A DNA stretch of 24,872 bases from Prevotella sp. UBA6429 (GTDB taxonomy: Bacteria > Bacteroidota > Bacteroidia > Bacteroidales > Bacteroidaceae): NCBI GenBank assembly GCA_002437285.1, contig DJOV01000079.1:1-24872 (forward strand), written 5' to 3'. Both the position numbers and the translations under genes were made by a program. Below the pieces are notes generated by a model, which did not search any database, was not told the DNA's origin, and saw only the letters and a program-made list of their open reading frames with translations. Numbering within the stretch: position 1 is the stretch's first letter; every line of letters starts with the position of its first letter. Positions 9,114 to 17,545 of this stretch are shown here, piece by piece.

Positions 9114-9827
9114 ATGGAAGTACAAGAACTGGAACAAATCGTTCGTCAACGCGGTGGCGCACTGAGTAGCGCCTTTCCCGCCCTGATGCGCAAAGTATAT
9201 CTGTGGATGACGCTGGCCCTGGCCATCACGGGCATCTGTGCCTACGGTGTGGCCACGAGCCCCTCACTGCTGCAACTCATCTTTGCAAGCCGCGGTGCCG
9301 TGTGGGTGCTGCTCCTCGCAGAGCTGGGCCTGGTGTTCTACACCACGGCACGCATCAACCACCTGTCACTGGGCACAGCCACCACGCTGTTTGCCATCTA
9401 CTCGGCACTCAATGGCATCACGCTGTCGGTCATCTTCCTGGCCTACACACTGACCTCCATCGCCAGCGTGTTCTTCATCACAGCCGGCACCTTCGCCGCC
9501 ACAGCCCTCTACGGCTACACCACCAAGCGCGACCTGTCGAAGATGGGCAGCATCCTCTTCATGGCGCTCATCGGCCTCATCCTGGCCACGGTGGTCAACA
9601 TATTCCTGCACAACAGCATGCTCAACCTGGTGCTGAGCTATGTGGGCGTGATCGTCTTCGTGGGACTCACCGCTTGGGACTCACAGAAGATTCGCCAGAT
9701 GCTGGCCATGCAGCCCGACATGAGCGAGGGCGCACAGAAGGTGGCCCTCATGGGCGCGCTGTCGCTCTATCTCGACTTCATCAACCTCTTCCTCTATCTG
9801 CTGAGGATTTTTGGCAAGGAGCGTTAA
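9114..9827 (+). CDS. Bax inhibitor-1/YccA family inner membrane protein
   Basis: A 237-residue integral membrane protein of the BI-1/TMBIM family. E. coli members are YccA, which modulates FtsH proteolysis, and YbhL; a bacterial BI-1 homologue has been shown to act as a pH-sensitive calcium leak channel. The sequence has a short hydrophilic N-terminus and about seven hydrophobic segments beginning near residues 28, 62, 84, 110, 141, 166 and 207. The family signature is GLTAWDSQKIR at about 182-192, followed by the final ALSLYLDFINLFLYLLRIFG helix. The length is typical. The gene has its own promoter and terminator, so it is monocistronic and functionally unlinked to its neighbours. The family call is confident; its role in this organism is not known. 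Confidence 0.93.
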   Translation: MEVQELEQIVRQRGGALSSAFPALMRKVYLWMTLALAITGICAYGVATSPSLLQLIFASRGAVWVLLLAELGLVFYTTARINHLSLGTATTLFAIYSALNGITLSVIFLAYTLTSIASVFFITAGTFAATALYGYTTKRDLSKMGSILFMALIGLILATVVNIFLHNSMLNLVLSYVGVIVFVGLTAWDSQKIRQMLAMQPDMSEGAQKVALMGALSLYLDFINLFLYLLRIFGKER

Positions 9828-9858
9828 CCCGCCCGCAAGGCCTCATGGCCTCCAATAG

Positions 9859-9901
9859 AAATGCCAGACCGTCAACCCCAAGTTGACAGTCTGGCATTTT
9901 T
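9859..9901 (+). terminator. Rho-independent terminator after the Bax inhibitor-1 family gene
   Basis: A 17-position stem with one mismatch pairs 9859-9875 with 9883-9899 around a 7-nt loop and ends in a T run. It lies 31 bp after the stop codon. Confidence 0.92.
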
Positions 9902-9970
9902 AAGTTTTATGTTAATGAAGATTGACGAAGATTTTTCAGGCAAAAGAAAGCGTGTTTACAGGAAAATGAC

Positions 9971-9978
9971 TACCTTTG
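9971..9978 (+). promoter_or_regulatory. -7 element for the AAA ATPase gene
   Basis: TACCTTTG matches TAnnTTTG and lies 55 bp before the ATPase ATG. No good -33 TTG is visible at 19-21 bp upstream, so the site is supported by the -7 box and its position only. Confidence 0.42.
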
Positions 9979-10033
9979 CGCAAGCGCATTATCAAATCTT
10001 CGTTACGTAAAACTCATAATCATGTAAATATCT

Positions 10034-11158
10034 ATGGTTCAAACAAATCCGTTCGTAATAGAAGGATACTTATCACCAGAATATTTTTGTGACAGGGTGG
10101 ATGAAACAGCCATGCTCACTCGTCTTCTCACCAACCGCTGCAATGTGGCTCTAATAGCCCCGAGACGGCTGGGCAAGTCGGGACTGATATACAATTGCTT
10201 TCAGCAAAAGGCAATACGAGATCAATACCATTGCATATACATCGACATCTACGACAGCAAGAACCTCAATGAGTTTGTGTATGCTTTGGGCAAAGGGATA
10301 TTGGCTGCGCTAAGGCCGAAAGGCCGAAAGGTATGGGAGTTTTTCCTGAATATGCTCCACTCGCTCAAACCAACCATCTCGTTTGACATCAACGGCAACC
10401 CGGAATGGAGTGTGGGCATAGGCGACATTCAAACACCTGACATCACACTTGATGAGATATTCGCTTATCTCGACCAAGCAGACAAACCCTGTCTCGTGGC
10501 TATTGACGAGTTTCAGACCATTGCGGGCTATCCCGAAAAGACGGTGGAGGCCACGCTGCGCAAGCGCATCCAAAACTGCCATCATGCCAACTTCGTGTTT
10601 TCCGGCTCCAAGCGCCATATGATGGCGCTCATGTTCACCTCTCAAGCCCGCCCTTTCTATCATAGCTCAAGCATCATGGGACTTGAGGCCATCAATGAGC
10701 AAACCTACCTCAGTTTTGCCAACCATCATCTGACGAAGGCCGGCAAGCACATCTCCACCGAGGCCTTCGGCTATCTTTATCATCGTTTTGACGGTGTCAC
10801 GTGGTACATCCAGTATGTGCTTAACATGTTGTACAGTAGTGGCACCGACCGTGCTTTGCTTACGGAGGATGACGTGAAGGCGGCTATTGGCATGATACTC
10901 TCGCAACATCGTTTTGCCTATCAAGCTTTAATATTCCAGCTTACTGCCAAGCAGAAGCAAGTGCTCATCGCCATCGCACACGAGGGCAAGCCGTCCTCAC
11001 TCATGTCGCAAAGTTTCTTGCAAAGATACCATCTTGGCGCAAGCACGGTGCAAGGCTCCGTAAAGACCTTGCTTGAAAGAGACTTCATCACACAGGATGA
11101 AGGCTACTATCAACTGTGTGACAAGTTCCTGGAACTTAGCCTGAACGACTGGGAATAG
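10034..11158 (+). CDS. AAA/STAND-like ATP-binding protein of the archaeal-type ATPase family
   Basis: A 374-residue soluble P-loop ATPase. The Walker A motif is APRRLGKS at residues 42-49 and the Walker B motif is CLVAIDEF at 153-160. GSKRHMM at about 191-197 could be a sensor segment (FVFSGSKRHM). Residues 1-30 (NPFVIEGYLSPEYFCDRVDE) are typical of this Bacteroidota/archaeal ATPase group. The C-terminal part of about 300-370 (LTAKQKQVLIAIAHEG..., STVQGSVKTLLERDFI) looks like a winged helix. There is no signal peptide or membrane helix. The family's cellular role is poorly defined; relatives occur as stand-alone genes and in mobile or defence settings. The gene is more AT-rich than its neighbours and stands alone between a terminator and a convergent locus, which suggests acquisition by transfer. 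The ATPase fold is certain; the function is unknown. Confidence 0.88.
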   Translation: MVQTNPFVIEGYLSPEYFCDRVDETAMLTRLLTNRCNVALIAPRRLGKSGLIYNCFQQKAIRDQYHCIYIDIYDSKNLNEFVYALGKGILAALRPKGRKVWEFFLNMLHSLKPTISFDINGNPEWSVGIGDIQTPDITLDEIFAYLDQADKPCLVAIDEFQTIAGYPEKTVEATLRKRIQNCHHANFVFSGSKRHMMALMFTSQARPFYHSSSIMGLEAINEQTYLSFANHHLTKAGKHISTEAFGYLYHRFDGVTWYIQYVLNMLYSSGTDRALLTEDDVKAAIGMILSQHRFAYQALIFQLTAKQKQVLIAIAHEGKPSSLMSQSFLQRYHLGASTVQGSVKTLLERDFITQDEGYYQLCDKFLELSLNDWE

Positions 11159-11188
11159 ATGCTGGCCTATCCTTCCTTGATGATCCCG

Positions 11189-11228
11189 TTGGCGACAGCG
11201 CACTATTGGCTGTCGTAGTTGTCGCCAA
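11189..11228. repeat. Inverted repeat in the convergent intergenic region
   Basis: The 9-base arms TTGGCGACA (11189-11197) and TGTCGCCAA (11220-11228) are perfectly complementary. A competing inner pair, GACAGC (11194-11199) with GCTGTC (11209-11214), shares bases with the outer stem, so the two folds exclude each other. It lies between the converging ATPase and phosphatase-GH92 genes. There is no T run on either side, so a classical terminator is not supported. The rest of the 153-bp gap holds nothing I recognise. Confidence 0.5.
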
Positions 11229-11311
11229 TCTTAAAGAAGCGCTTTTCATCGGGCATACGCACCACAACGTCCGCCCTATGGTACTGTCTTTCTCTTGTTT
11301 TGGTCGCAACC

Positions 11312-14300
11312 TCAGCGCGCGGTGTCGGGCGGCAGGGCCGATGGAGAGCAGCCCCACCGCTTGTTGGGCCGACGCCCCATGGTGAGCACCAGGCGACCAC
11401 CACGGCTGAGCATGTCGTGGGTGATGTAGGCGCGGTCGTAGGGCTGGCCGTTCCACGTGGCCGACTGGATGTAGATGTTCTCATCACTGACGTCCACGGC
11501 CTCCAGTTCGAAGCGCCCCAGACGCAGGCGGTCGAACGCTGGCGTGCCAAGGATATAATAAGGTGTGCCAGGACAGACAGGATAGAAGCCCATCATGCCA
11601 AACGCCTGCCAGGCACTCATCTGCCCCGCGTCGTCGTTGCCCGACAGGCCACCCGGCTCGTCGAGATACTCGGTCCGTAAGATTTCATGGACGAGAAACT
11701 GCGTCTTCCACGGCTCGCCCGTCCAGGCGTAGAGGTAAGTGATGTGGTGACAAGGCTCGTTGCCATGCCAGTAGGCCATGCGACCGGTCGACAGGGAGGT
11801 CGTATCGGTGGTGTGAAGGGCAAACAGGCGGTCGAGCCTCAGCGAGAGACTGTCGCGCCCGCCCATAGCCGACATCAGGCCACGGACATCATGAGGCACA
11901 TAAAACGAATAATGGGCCACTGCCCCCTCAGTGACAAAGGGCACCCGACTCAGCAAGTCATCATTGCCGAGAAAGTCGCCCCCACCCCGTTGCCAACGAC
12001 GGGGCGCATGGCGGCCGTCAGCCCATCGGGTTGTGGGATTGAACACATGCTGCCAGTTGTGTGAACGCTCCATGAGCAGCTGGGCGTCGGCCCCACGGCC
12101 CACAGCCTGTGCCAGCTGGGCGGCGCAATAGTCATCGTAGGCATACTCCAGGGTGCGGCTCACCTGCTCACGGGTGTGGAAAGCGTCGGGCACGCTGTCC
12201 TCAAGCGACACATAGCCATAGCGCAGATAACTCAACAGGGCGCGGCGCCCCATGCCATCGCGATAAGTCTTGATGTCGGCAGGTGACTCAAAAGCATTCT
12301 TGCGCACGCCCTCATAGGCCGTCACCCAGTCGAAGCCCCTCACACCCTTCACCACCGCATCGGCCAGCACGGCCGCCGCATGGTCGCCGATCATCGCCGC
12401 CGTGTAAGCGTTCCAACAGGGGAAGATGGGCATCCAGCCTCCCGCACGGTACATGCGGCAGAGGCTCTGCATCATGTTGGCCGTCAGCGTGGTGTCAAGA
12501 AGCAAGAGGAGCGGCATCTCCGCCCGATAGACGTCCCACATGCTGTAGTCCATGTACATGGGTTGCCGCTCACCCTGTTCGGCCCGGCCATCGGCAAAGC
12601 GGGGACAGGCACGCTGGCCACGGGCGTCGGGCACATCGCTGAACTCATGGGGCAGGAAACTTGACCGGTAGAGTGCGCCGTAGAACTGGCGCACCTTGGC
12701 ACTGTCGCGGCTCTCCACCTCGACCTTCGCCAGCCGCTCATCCCACAGGGCTGCGTTGGCCTCCACCATGCCCCCGAAGTCGATTTTGCTCGCCTCGGTG
12801 AGCAAATTGCGCTCAGCCTGCTGCTGACTGGTGAACGAGGTGGCGGCCGACAGCACGATAGGCTGGCCGGCATGGCCGCGGAAGGTGAGCCACGCCAGGG
12901 AATCGTTGCAACCCGATGTCACGGTTTTGTCGTCGTAGGCCAGGACCAGGTGACCAGCAAACCCGGCCCGCTCGCCCCACCCCTGGTAGATGCGGTGGAC
13001 AGGATTGGAGGCGAAAAGACGGTGGCGAAGGGTGTCAAGACGGACTGAACCTTCCCGCTCGTCACTATTGGGGCGCACCACGATGTGGACCTCACCGTCC
13101 ACTTCGGGCGTGATGCGCAACAAGGCAGAGTGCGACAAAGCCGTGACTTCCATGCGCAAGCGTTCCTTCGGCAACTCTACAGCGTAACAATGGGGATGGG
13201 CCTGCTCCTGACTGTGGGAGAAGGGCGTGCTCCCCTCCTCCACCCCCAGGCGCACCGGGCCAGTCCCCTGGGCCGTGATGGTGAAGGAGCCATAGTCTTG
13301 CGTGCAGCCTCCCACAAGCCAGTGGCTGCAGCGGATGCCCTGGAAGAGGCTGTCGGGGTAATAGTAAGGCGCCACACACTTCTGTTCCGTGGCGCGCGTC
13401 TGCGGTGTCCAGAAGTTTTGCCCGTGGGGCACGAGCACCGCCGGCAGTGTCTGTCCGTGCTCCTCAGAGCCCTTGCCATAGATACCCTTGGAACGTGTCG
13501 TGGCCTGTGCCGTGCCCACCAGCGTGTTGACCTCCGACAAGACACGCCGACGCTCGAGCGAGGCCATGCGCTGGTGGACAAAAGCCTTCACCGAGTCCCA
13601 AGCATAGACATAAGGGCTCGCAGCCACCGCCTCACATCCCAGCGCATAGACCGGACGCTCATTGTGGAGGAAAGCCACATAGACCTGCTCTGTTGCCGCA
13701 CACCGCATGAATATCATCTGCAGATTGGCTGCCATGGGCACCACGCTGTCCATGCGGTCCACCTCTTCGGCCGGCCGACATCGCTCGCCACTCAGTCGCA
13801 ACAGGGTGAGCAACCGGTAGAGATTGGTGTCATGACCAAAACGCAAGTTGGCTCCATGCCTGCCATGGGCTATCGCCGTGTCGGCCTCGGCCTCGATGCG
13901 TTGCCACAGACTGACGGCGCTACGGGCCGGAATGCCATTGTTCTGGGCTGACGGGCCATTGCAGATCCACATGCGGCGGTTGTTCTGCCAATAGAAGGCC
14001 TCAGCCTCCTCACGGGTAAAAACATCCTGAAAGGTGATGGGCAGTTCCACATCTTGCATATCGGTGGCGATGGTGAAGAGCTCGCTCATCAGTGTGAGCC
14101 CGTCGGTCACCTTGGACGGATCCCTAAACAGGGCTGTGAGAAAGCGAGTGGGTGTCACGTCGGCCTTCACCCGGGTGGTGGCGGTCAGGCGTTTTTCCTC
14201 GGGTGAGTCATAAGCCATCCATGCCATGTCAGCCGTGTCACTCTTGCAGTGGACCATGACACCACTGAGCTGGCGGAGGAAGGTGTAGAAGGCCGCCTGC

Positions 14301-14761
14301 ATGCTCTTACGGCAACGGTCCGACACGCTGCTGCGCGCCTCAACGAAGGGCCTGCCTGCGAAGACCGTGGGGTATGTCTCTGCCATGCGGCGCGCGATGT
14401 CGCTATGCTGTCGGGCACCCAGCAGCGTCAGCTTGCCTCCGTTGCCCTTGGCGTTGCGCCACACCTTGGCCAGCCGCTTAGCCACTTGCTTGCCCAAGGG
14501 CGTCAAGTTGCGCTTGTCGGCGAACTGACTGACGACCCACTCATAGCGGCTGTCGCTCGTGAGCCAACGCGAGCCATGGCGACCGTAATGGCTGATGTAG
14601 AACGGCTCAAAGCCGTCGGGCACACGGAAGTCGGTGCCCGTCCGTTGGGGGTAGGCATAGTAGACGCCACCCAGTTGCTCCCAGGTGGGTTGCGCCATGG
14701 TGGCATGAGCCACCATGAGCAAAGCGCAAGTCAACAGTGTCTTTTTCATTTTCCTATTCAT
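11312..14761 (-). CDS. Histidine acid phosphatase / GH92 alpha-mannosidase fusion protein
   Basis: A 1149-residue secreted or periplasmic protein with two catalytic domains. Residues 1-23 are a signal peptide; an alternative start at 14749 (MKKTLLTCALL) is equally plausible. Residues of about 24-405 are a branch-2 histidine phosphatase. It has the catalytic RHGSR at 61-65 (context YISHYGRHGSRWL) and the HD motif at His310-Asp311 (FGHDTNLYRLL), both intact. Residues of about 411-1140 are a complete GH92 domain. It starts with VNTLVGTAQ, contains the proposed acid Glu1002 in HGNEPCHHITYLY, and has the base motif GNDDAGQMSAW with Asp1043/Asp1044. GH92 enzymes are calcium-dependent inverting exo-alpha-mannosidases. 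The gene follows the other GH92 gene by 7 bp and is last in the PUL operon. I infer sequential removal of a phosphate and then of mannose from a phosphorylated mannoside. Both domain calls are strong; the substrate is inference. Confidence 0.93.
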   Translation of the reverse strand: MNRKMKKTLLTCALLMVAHATMAQPTWEQLGGVYYAYPQRTGTDFRVPDGFEPFYISHYGRHGSRWLTSDSRYEWVVSQFADKRNLTPLGKQVAKRLAKVWRNAKGNGGKLTLLGARQHSDIARRMAETYPTVFAGRPFVEARSSVSDRCRKSMQAAFYTFLRQLSGVMVHCKSDTADMAWMAYDSPEEKRLTATTRVKADVTPTRFLTALFRDPSKVTDGLTLMSELFTIATDMQDVELPITFQDVFTREEAEAFYWQNNRRMWICNGPSAQNNGIPARSAVSLWQRIEAEADTAIAHGRHGANLRFGHDTNLYRLLTLLRLSGERCRPAEEVDRMDSVVPMAANLQMIFMRCAATEQVYVAFLHNERPVYALGCEAVAASPYVYAWDSVKAFVHQRMASLERRRVLSEVNTLVGTAQATTRSKGIYGKGSEEHGQTLPAVLVPHGQNFWTPQTRATEQKCVAPYYYPDSLFQGIRCSHWLVGGCTQDYGSFTITAQGTGPVRLGVEEGSTPFSHSQEQAHPHCYAVELPKERLRMEVTALSHSALLRITPEVDGEVHIVVRPNSDEREGSVRLDTLRHRLFASNPVHRIYQGWGERAGFAGHLVLAYDDKTVTSGCNDSLAWLTFRGHAGQPIVLSAATSFTSQQQAERNLLTEASKIDFGGMVEANAALWDERLAKVEVESRDSAKVRQFYGALYRSSFLPHEFSDVPDARGQRACPRFADGRAEQGERQPMYMDYSMWDVYRAEMPLLLLLDTTLTANMMQSLCRMYRAGGWMPIFPCWNAYTAAMIGDHAAAVLADAVVKGVRGFDWVTAYEGVRKNAFESPADIKTYRDGMGRRALLSYLRYGYVSLEDSVPDAFHTREQVSRTLEYAYDDYCAAQLAQAVGRGADAQLLMERSHNWQHVFNPTTRWADGRHAPRRWQRGGGDFLGNDDLLSRVPFVTEGAVAHYSFYVPHDVRGLMSAMGGRDSLSLRLDRLFALHTTDTTSLSTGRMAYWHGNEPCHHITYLYAWTGEPWKTQFLVHEILRTEYLDEPGGLSGNDDAGQMSAWQAFGMMGFYPVCPGTPYYILGTPAFDRLRLGRFELEAVDVSDENIYIQSATWNGQPYDRAYITHDMLSRGGRLVLTMGRRPNKRWGCSPSALPPDTAR

Positions 14762-14768
14762 ACTTTCT

Positions 14769-17351
14769 TCATTCCAAAGTCCAGTCTATTCCTAATTTGT
14801 TGTTGGCCATCCTCACCACGAATGGCAAATCCCGATTGGTGGCTATCCACATCTCCGTCCCATCGACATCGGCCTGCACGCGAATGACACCCTCGCGCCG
14901 TCCCACCTCCCGCCACGTCTGGCCGTCATAGACAAAACGATGATGACGCACCAACTGGCTAAGGGCCTTCCGGGAGACGAAGAGAAAGGTGCCTTGACAA
15001 GTGTAGCTGCGCCCTGCCCACTGCGGACTGTCCCAGCAGAACGCGTCGGCACGGTCGACCACCGACTGCGGGATGCGGTATAGATTGCCGTGGCACACCA
15101 TGCGGAGCGTGTCGCCCTCGACGGTCCATGACAGCGGCCAGTTGCGATATTGGCGGTTGAGCACGAAGCGTACGGTTGCCATGGGTCGTCTCTCCGGCAA
15201 GGCCATGGCCTCAACGGCAGGCTCTGATGAAACCTTGCCATGTCGTTCGGCCAACGCTGGCTCTGCGCCATCGGGCACACGGACGGGAGGTATGCGAAGC
15301 CACGTGCCCTGTCCGGCCACAGGATAGCGGCCAAGCATGGCCCATACAAGCCACGACGACATGGCCCCGCTGTCGTCATTGCCGGGCAGGCCCGCGGGTG
15401 TGGCGGAAAAGTTGTGGCGGACAATCTGGCTCACGCGCGCCGCACTGAGGTCGGGTCGTCCGATGTAATGGTAGAGATAAGGGGTAAGGAACGAGGGTTC
15501 GTTGGCCACATTGTAATGTCCCTGGTCGAAAAAGGTGTCAAGCCGACGGCGAAAGGCAGAGTCGCCTCCACACAAGGTGATGAGCCCCGCCACATCGTGA
15601 GGCACGCTGAGCGAATACTCCGCTGACAGCGCCTCATAGAAGAAGGTGTTCCACCAAGGGATGTACCAAGGAGCCACCTTGGTGTCGGGACGATAGGCAA
15701 TCTTGGGATGGCAGACGGCCGACTGTCCCCACACCACAGAGTCGAGCCACTGGCCATCGGCCGCACGGGGCATGATGAATCCACGCATGCCCTGCCATTC
15801 GTAGTCGGCGCGCCACAGGTTGCGCCAGTTGCGCGAGCGCGCCATGTATTTCTGGTAGAGGTCTGAGTGGCCCAGTCCGCGGGCCACTTGGGCGATGCAC
15901 CAGTCGTCATAACTATATTCCACAGTGCGGGTGCCGGCACGGGGGATGCCGTATGGGATGAAGCCAAGGCGCTTGTAGGCGTCAAGCCCTCCTCGCCCCT
16001 CCTTCTCGTCATTGGCAGGCGGCACCTCTGCATCCTTGAGCATGGCCTGCAGAGCCAGCTCATAGTCGATGCCATTGAGCCTCCGCGCGTAAGCCTCGGC
16101 GATGACTACCTCAGCATGCGAACCGCCCTGCGTGCGCCCGTTGCAGTCGCCGCTGCGCGCATCGGGCATGTAACCGTCGTGGAGATAGATGTTGAGCAAC
16201 GAGTTGACCATGCCGACGGCGCGCTCGGGATAATACTCCATGAGCAAGGGGAATGATGTGCGGTAGGTGTCCCAAAGGGCATAGTAGTCATCATAATAAG
16301 GCAAGCGGTGGGCTGGCGCCTCATCGTCGGGCCGATAGGCGGCAGGCTCTTCGCCCGTCTTGTCGACGGGCATGAGGAGTGTGTGGTAAAGGGCAGTGTA
16401 GAACATGCGCCGCTCCTTGTCCGTCCCTTGGTAAGGCACACGCCTGAGCAGGGCTTCCCATGAGGCGCGAAGCGAGTCCAACTGCGTGTCGAAAGGAAAC
16501 TGGCAGATGTTGCGGCGCGCCTGTTGTTCGGAGACATAGGAGATGCCCACCTTGACATTGGCTATCGAGTCGGTGAGCCTGCTGTCGGACACCAACGCCT
16601 GGGTTGGGCCCGAGGGCGTGGTGAAAAGCAACTTGGCTGACAGGCTGTCAGCCATCGAAACAGGCTTGAAGGGCACATCACTCTGCAAGCAAAAGTAGAC
16701 GGTGTATGGTCCGCCATTGTTCCATCCGCCCCGGACGGTGGTGTGACCGACCAGTTCATGAGCATTGGTCTGCCGGAAAGCGGAACCCACATATTGCTGG
16801 GTCTCACGCTTGTCGGGGATGGAGTCCATGCCAAGGAAGGAGGCCACATCAACAAACAAGCCATCGGCCCGATGAAAGCGATAGAGCGCACACCGCTCAG
16901 ATGTGGTGACCTCTGTGGTGATGCCGTTGTCGTAGGTGCAGCGATAATATCCCAGCGAGAGATCCTCGGCTGTGCGCCGCTGTGCATAGACGGGAATGTC
17001 GCTGACACCTCCATCGGGCATCAACAAGGGTTGCGATGTCGGCTTGTCGCCAAGCAGGACAGGCTGGATGAGCACATTGCCATACTTCTGTCCGCCCCCC
17101 GTTCCGCTGACATGCGTCTGCGTGAAACCCTTGACGACCTCGGGCATGGGCGCCCAACCAGCGTTGGGCATCGACAGGCAGTCGGGGCCTGGCTTCACCA
17201 TGCCAAAGGGCATGGACGGGCCGACGAATGTGCGGCCAAGCCCCTCACTCCCGATACGCGGATCGACATGGGCGCAAAGGTCATGAACATCGGCTGCCGA
17301 CGGAAGGGCATGCAGCGACAAAAAGAGGAACAGCAAGGGTAACGTTCGCAT
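14769..17351 (-). CDS. GH92 family alpha-mannosidase with unusual C-terminal domain
   Basis: An 860-residue secreted GH92 exo-alpha-mannosidase. The chosen start gives a clean signal peptide (MRTLPLLFLFLSLHALPSAA). The frame is open back to 17501, but that ATG lies inside the terminator hairpin; ATGs at 17387 and 17381 are alternatives. The N-terminal GH92 sandwich begins VDPRIGSEG at about 29-37, with PFGMVKPGPD at 48-57 and THVSGTGGGQKYGN at 79-92. The (alpha/alpha)6 barrel carries the proposed acid Glu618 in ANEPSFLTPYLYHY and the base motif GLPGNDDSGAMSSW with Asp659/Asp660. After about residue 705 the usual GH92 ending is not recognisable. In its place is a stretch of about 150 residues ending VQADVDGTEMWIATNRDLPFVVRMANNKLGIDWTLE, whose family I do not know. 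The gene follows a terminator-like hairpin and is tightly coupled to the downstream fusion gene. Confidence 0.9.
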   Translation of the reverse strand: MRTLPLLFLFLSLHALPSAADVHDLCAHVDPRIGSEGLGRTFVGPSMPFGMVKPGPDCLSMPNAGWAPMPEVVKGFTQTHVSGTGGGQKYGNVLIQPVLLGDKPTSQPLLMPDGGVSDIPVYAQRRTAEDLSLGYYRCTYDNGITTEVTTSERCALYRFHRADGLFVDVASFLGMDSIPDKRETQQYVGSAFRQTNAHELVGHTTVRGGWNNGGPYTVYFCLQSDVPFKPVSMADSLSAKLLFTTPSGPTQALVSDSRLTDSIANVKVGISYVSEQQARRNICQFPFDTQLDSLRASWEALLRRVPYQGTDKERRMFYTALYHTLLMPVDKTGEEPAAYRPDDEAPAHRLPYYDDYYALWDTYRTSFPLLMEYYPERAVGMVNSLLNIYLHDGYMPDARSGDCNGRTQGGSHAEVVIAEAYARRLNGIDYELALQAMLKDAEVPPANDEKEGRGGLDAYKRLGFIPYGIPRAGTRTVEYSYDDWCIAQVARGLGHSDLYQKYMARSRNWRNLWRADYEWQGMRGFIMPRAADGQWLDSVVWGQSAVCHPKIAYRPDTKVAPWYIPWWNTFFYEALSAEYSLSVPHDVAGLITLCGGDSAFRRRLDTFFDQGHYNVANEPSFLTPYLYHYIGRPDLSAARVSQIVRHNFSATPAGLPGNDDSGAMSSWLVWAMLGRYPVAGQGTWLRIPPVRVPDGAEPALAERHGKVSSEPAVEAMALPERRPMATVRFVLNRQYRNWPLSWTVEGDTLRMVCHGNLYRIPQSVVDRADAFCWDSPQWAGRSYTCQGTFLFVSRKALSQLVRHHRFVYDGQTWREVGRREGVIRVQADVDGTEMWIATNRDLPFVVRMANNKLGIDWTLE

Positions 17352-17466
17352 CAAACGGCGGAAATGGGAAAGATGGGTCATAGGGCGCATCAAGGGAAAT
17401 GTAGCGGAAAAGAAAAAGTCGTCGGACGCACAGAGACAGATGTCGGGGAAATGGGGCGCAAGCCAC

Positions 17467-17535
17467 AAAAAACAAAAACTCCCGCCGAGGGGCAATGCCA
17501 TCCCCTAAAAAGAATGGCACACCCATCGGCGGGAG
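17467..17535 (-). terminator. Terminator-like hairpin between susD and the GH92 genes
   Basis: On the minus strand a 10-bp perfect stem (17535-17526 with 17488-17479) encloses a second 6-bp hairpin (17519-17514 with 17501-17496). It is followed by an interrupted U tract, the complement of A runs at 17467-17472 and 17474-17478. It starts 11 bp after the susD stop. It could end most transcripts after susD, with partial read-through or a separate weak promoter serving the two mannosidase genes. Confidence 0.85.
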
Positions 17536-17545
17536 AGTTATGAGA

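Noticed and set aside
11203..11311. A minus-strand tail downstream of the fusion gene reading DVVVRMPDEKRFFKIGDNYDSQ and then a stop, resembling a protein C-terminus.
   Set aside because: The frame has no supported start, only about 36 codons lie outside the fusion gene, and no family is recognised. It might be a remnant, but I cannot support it.
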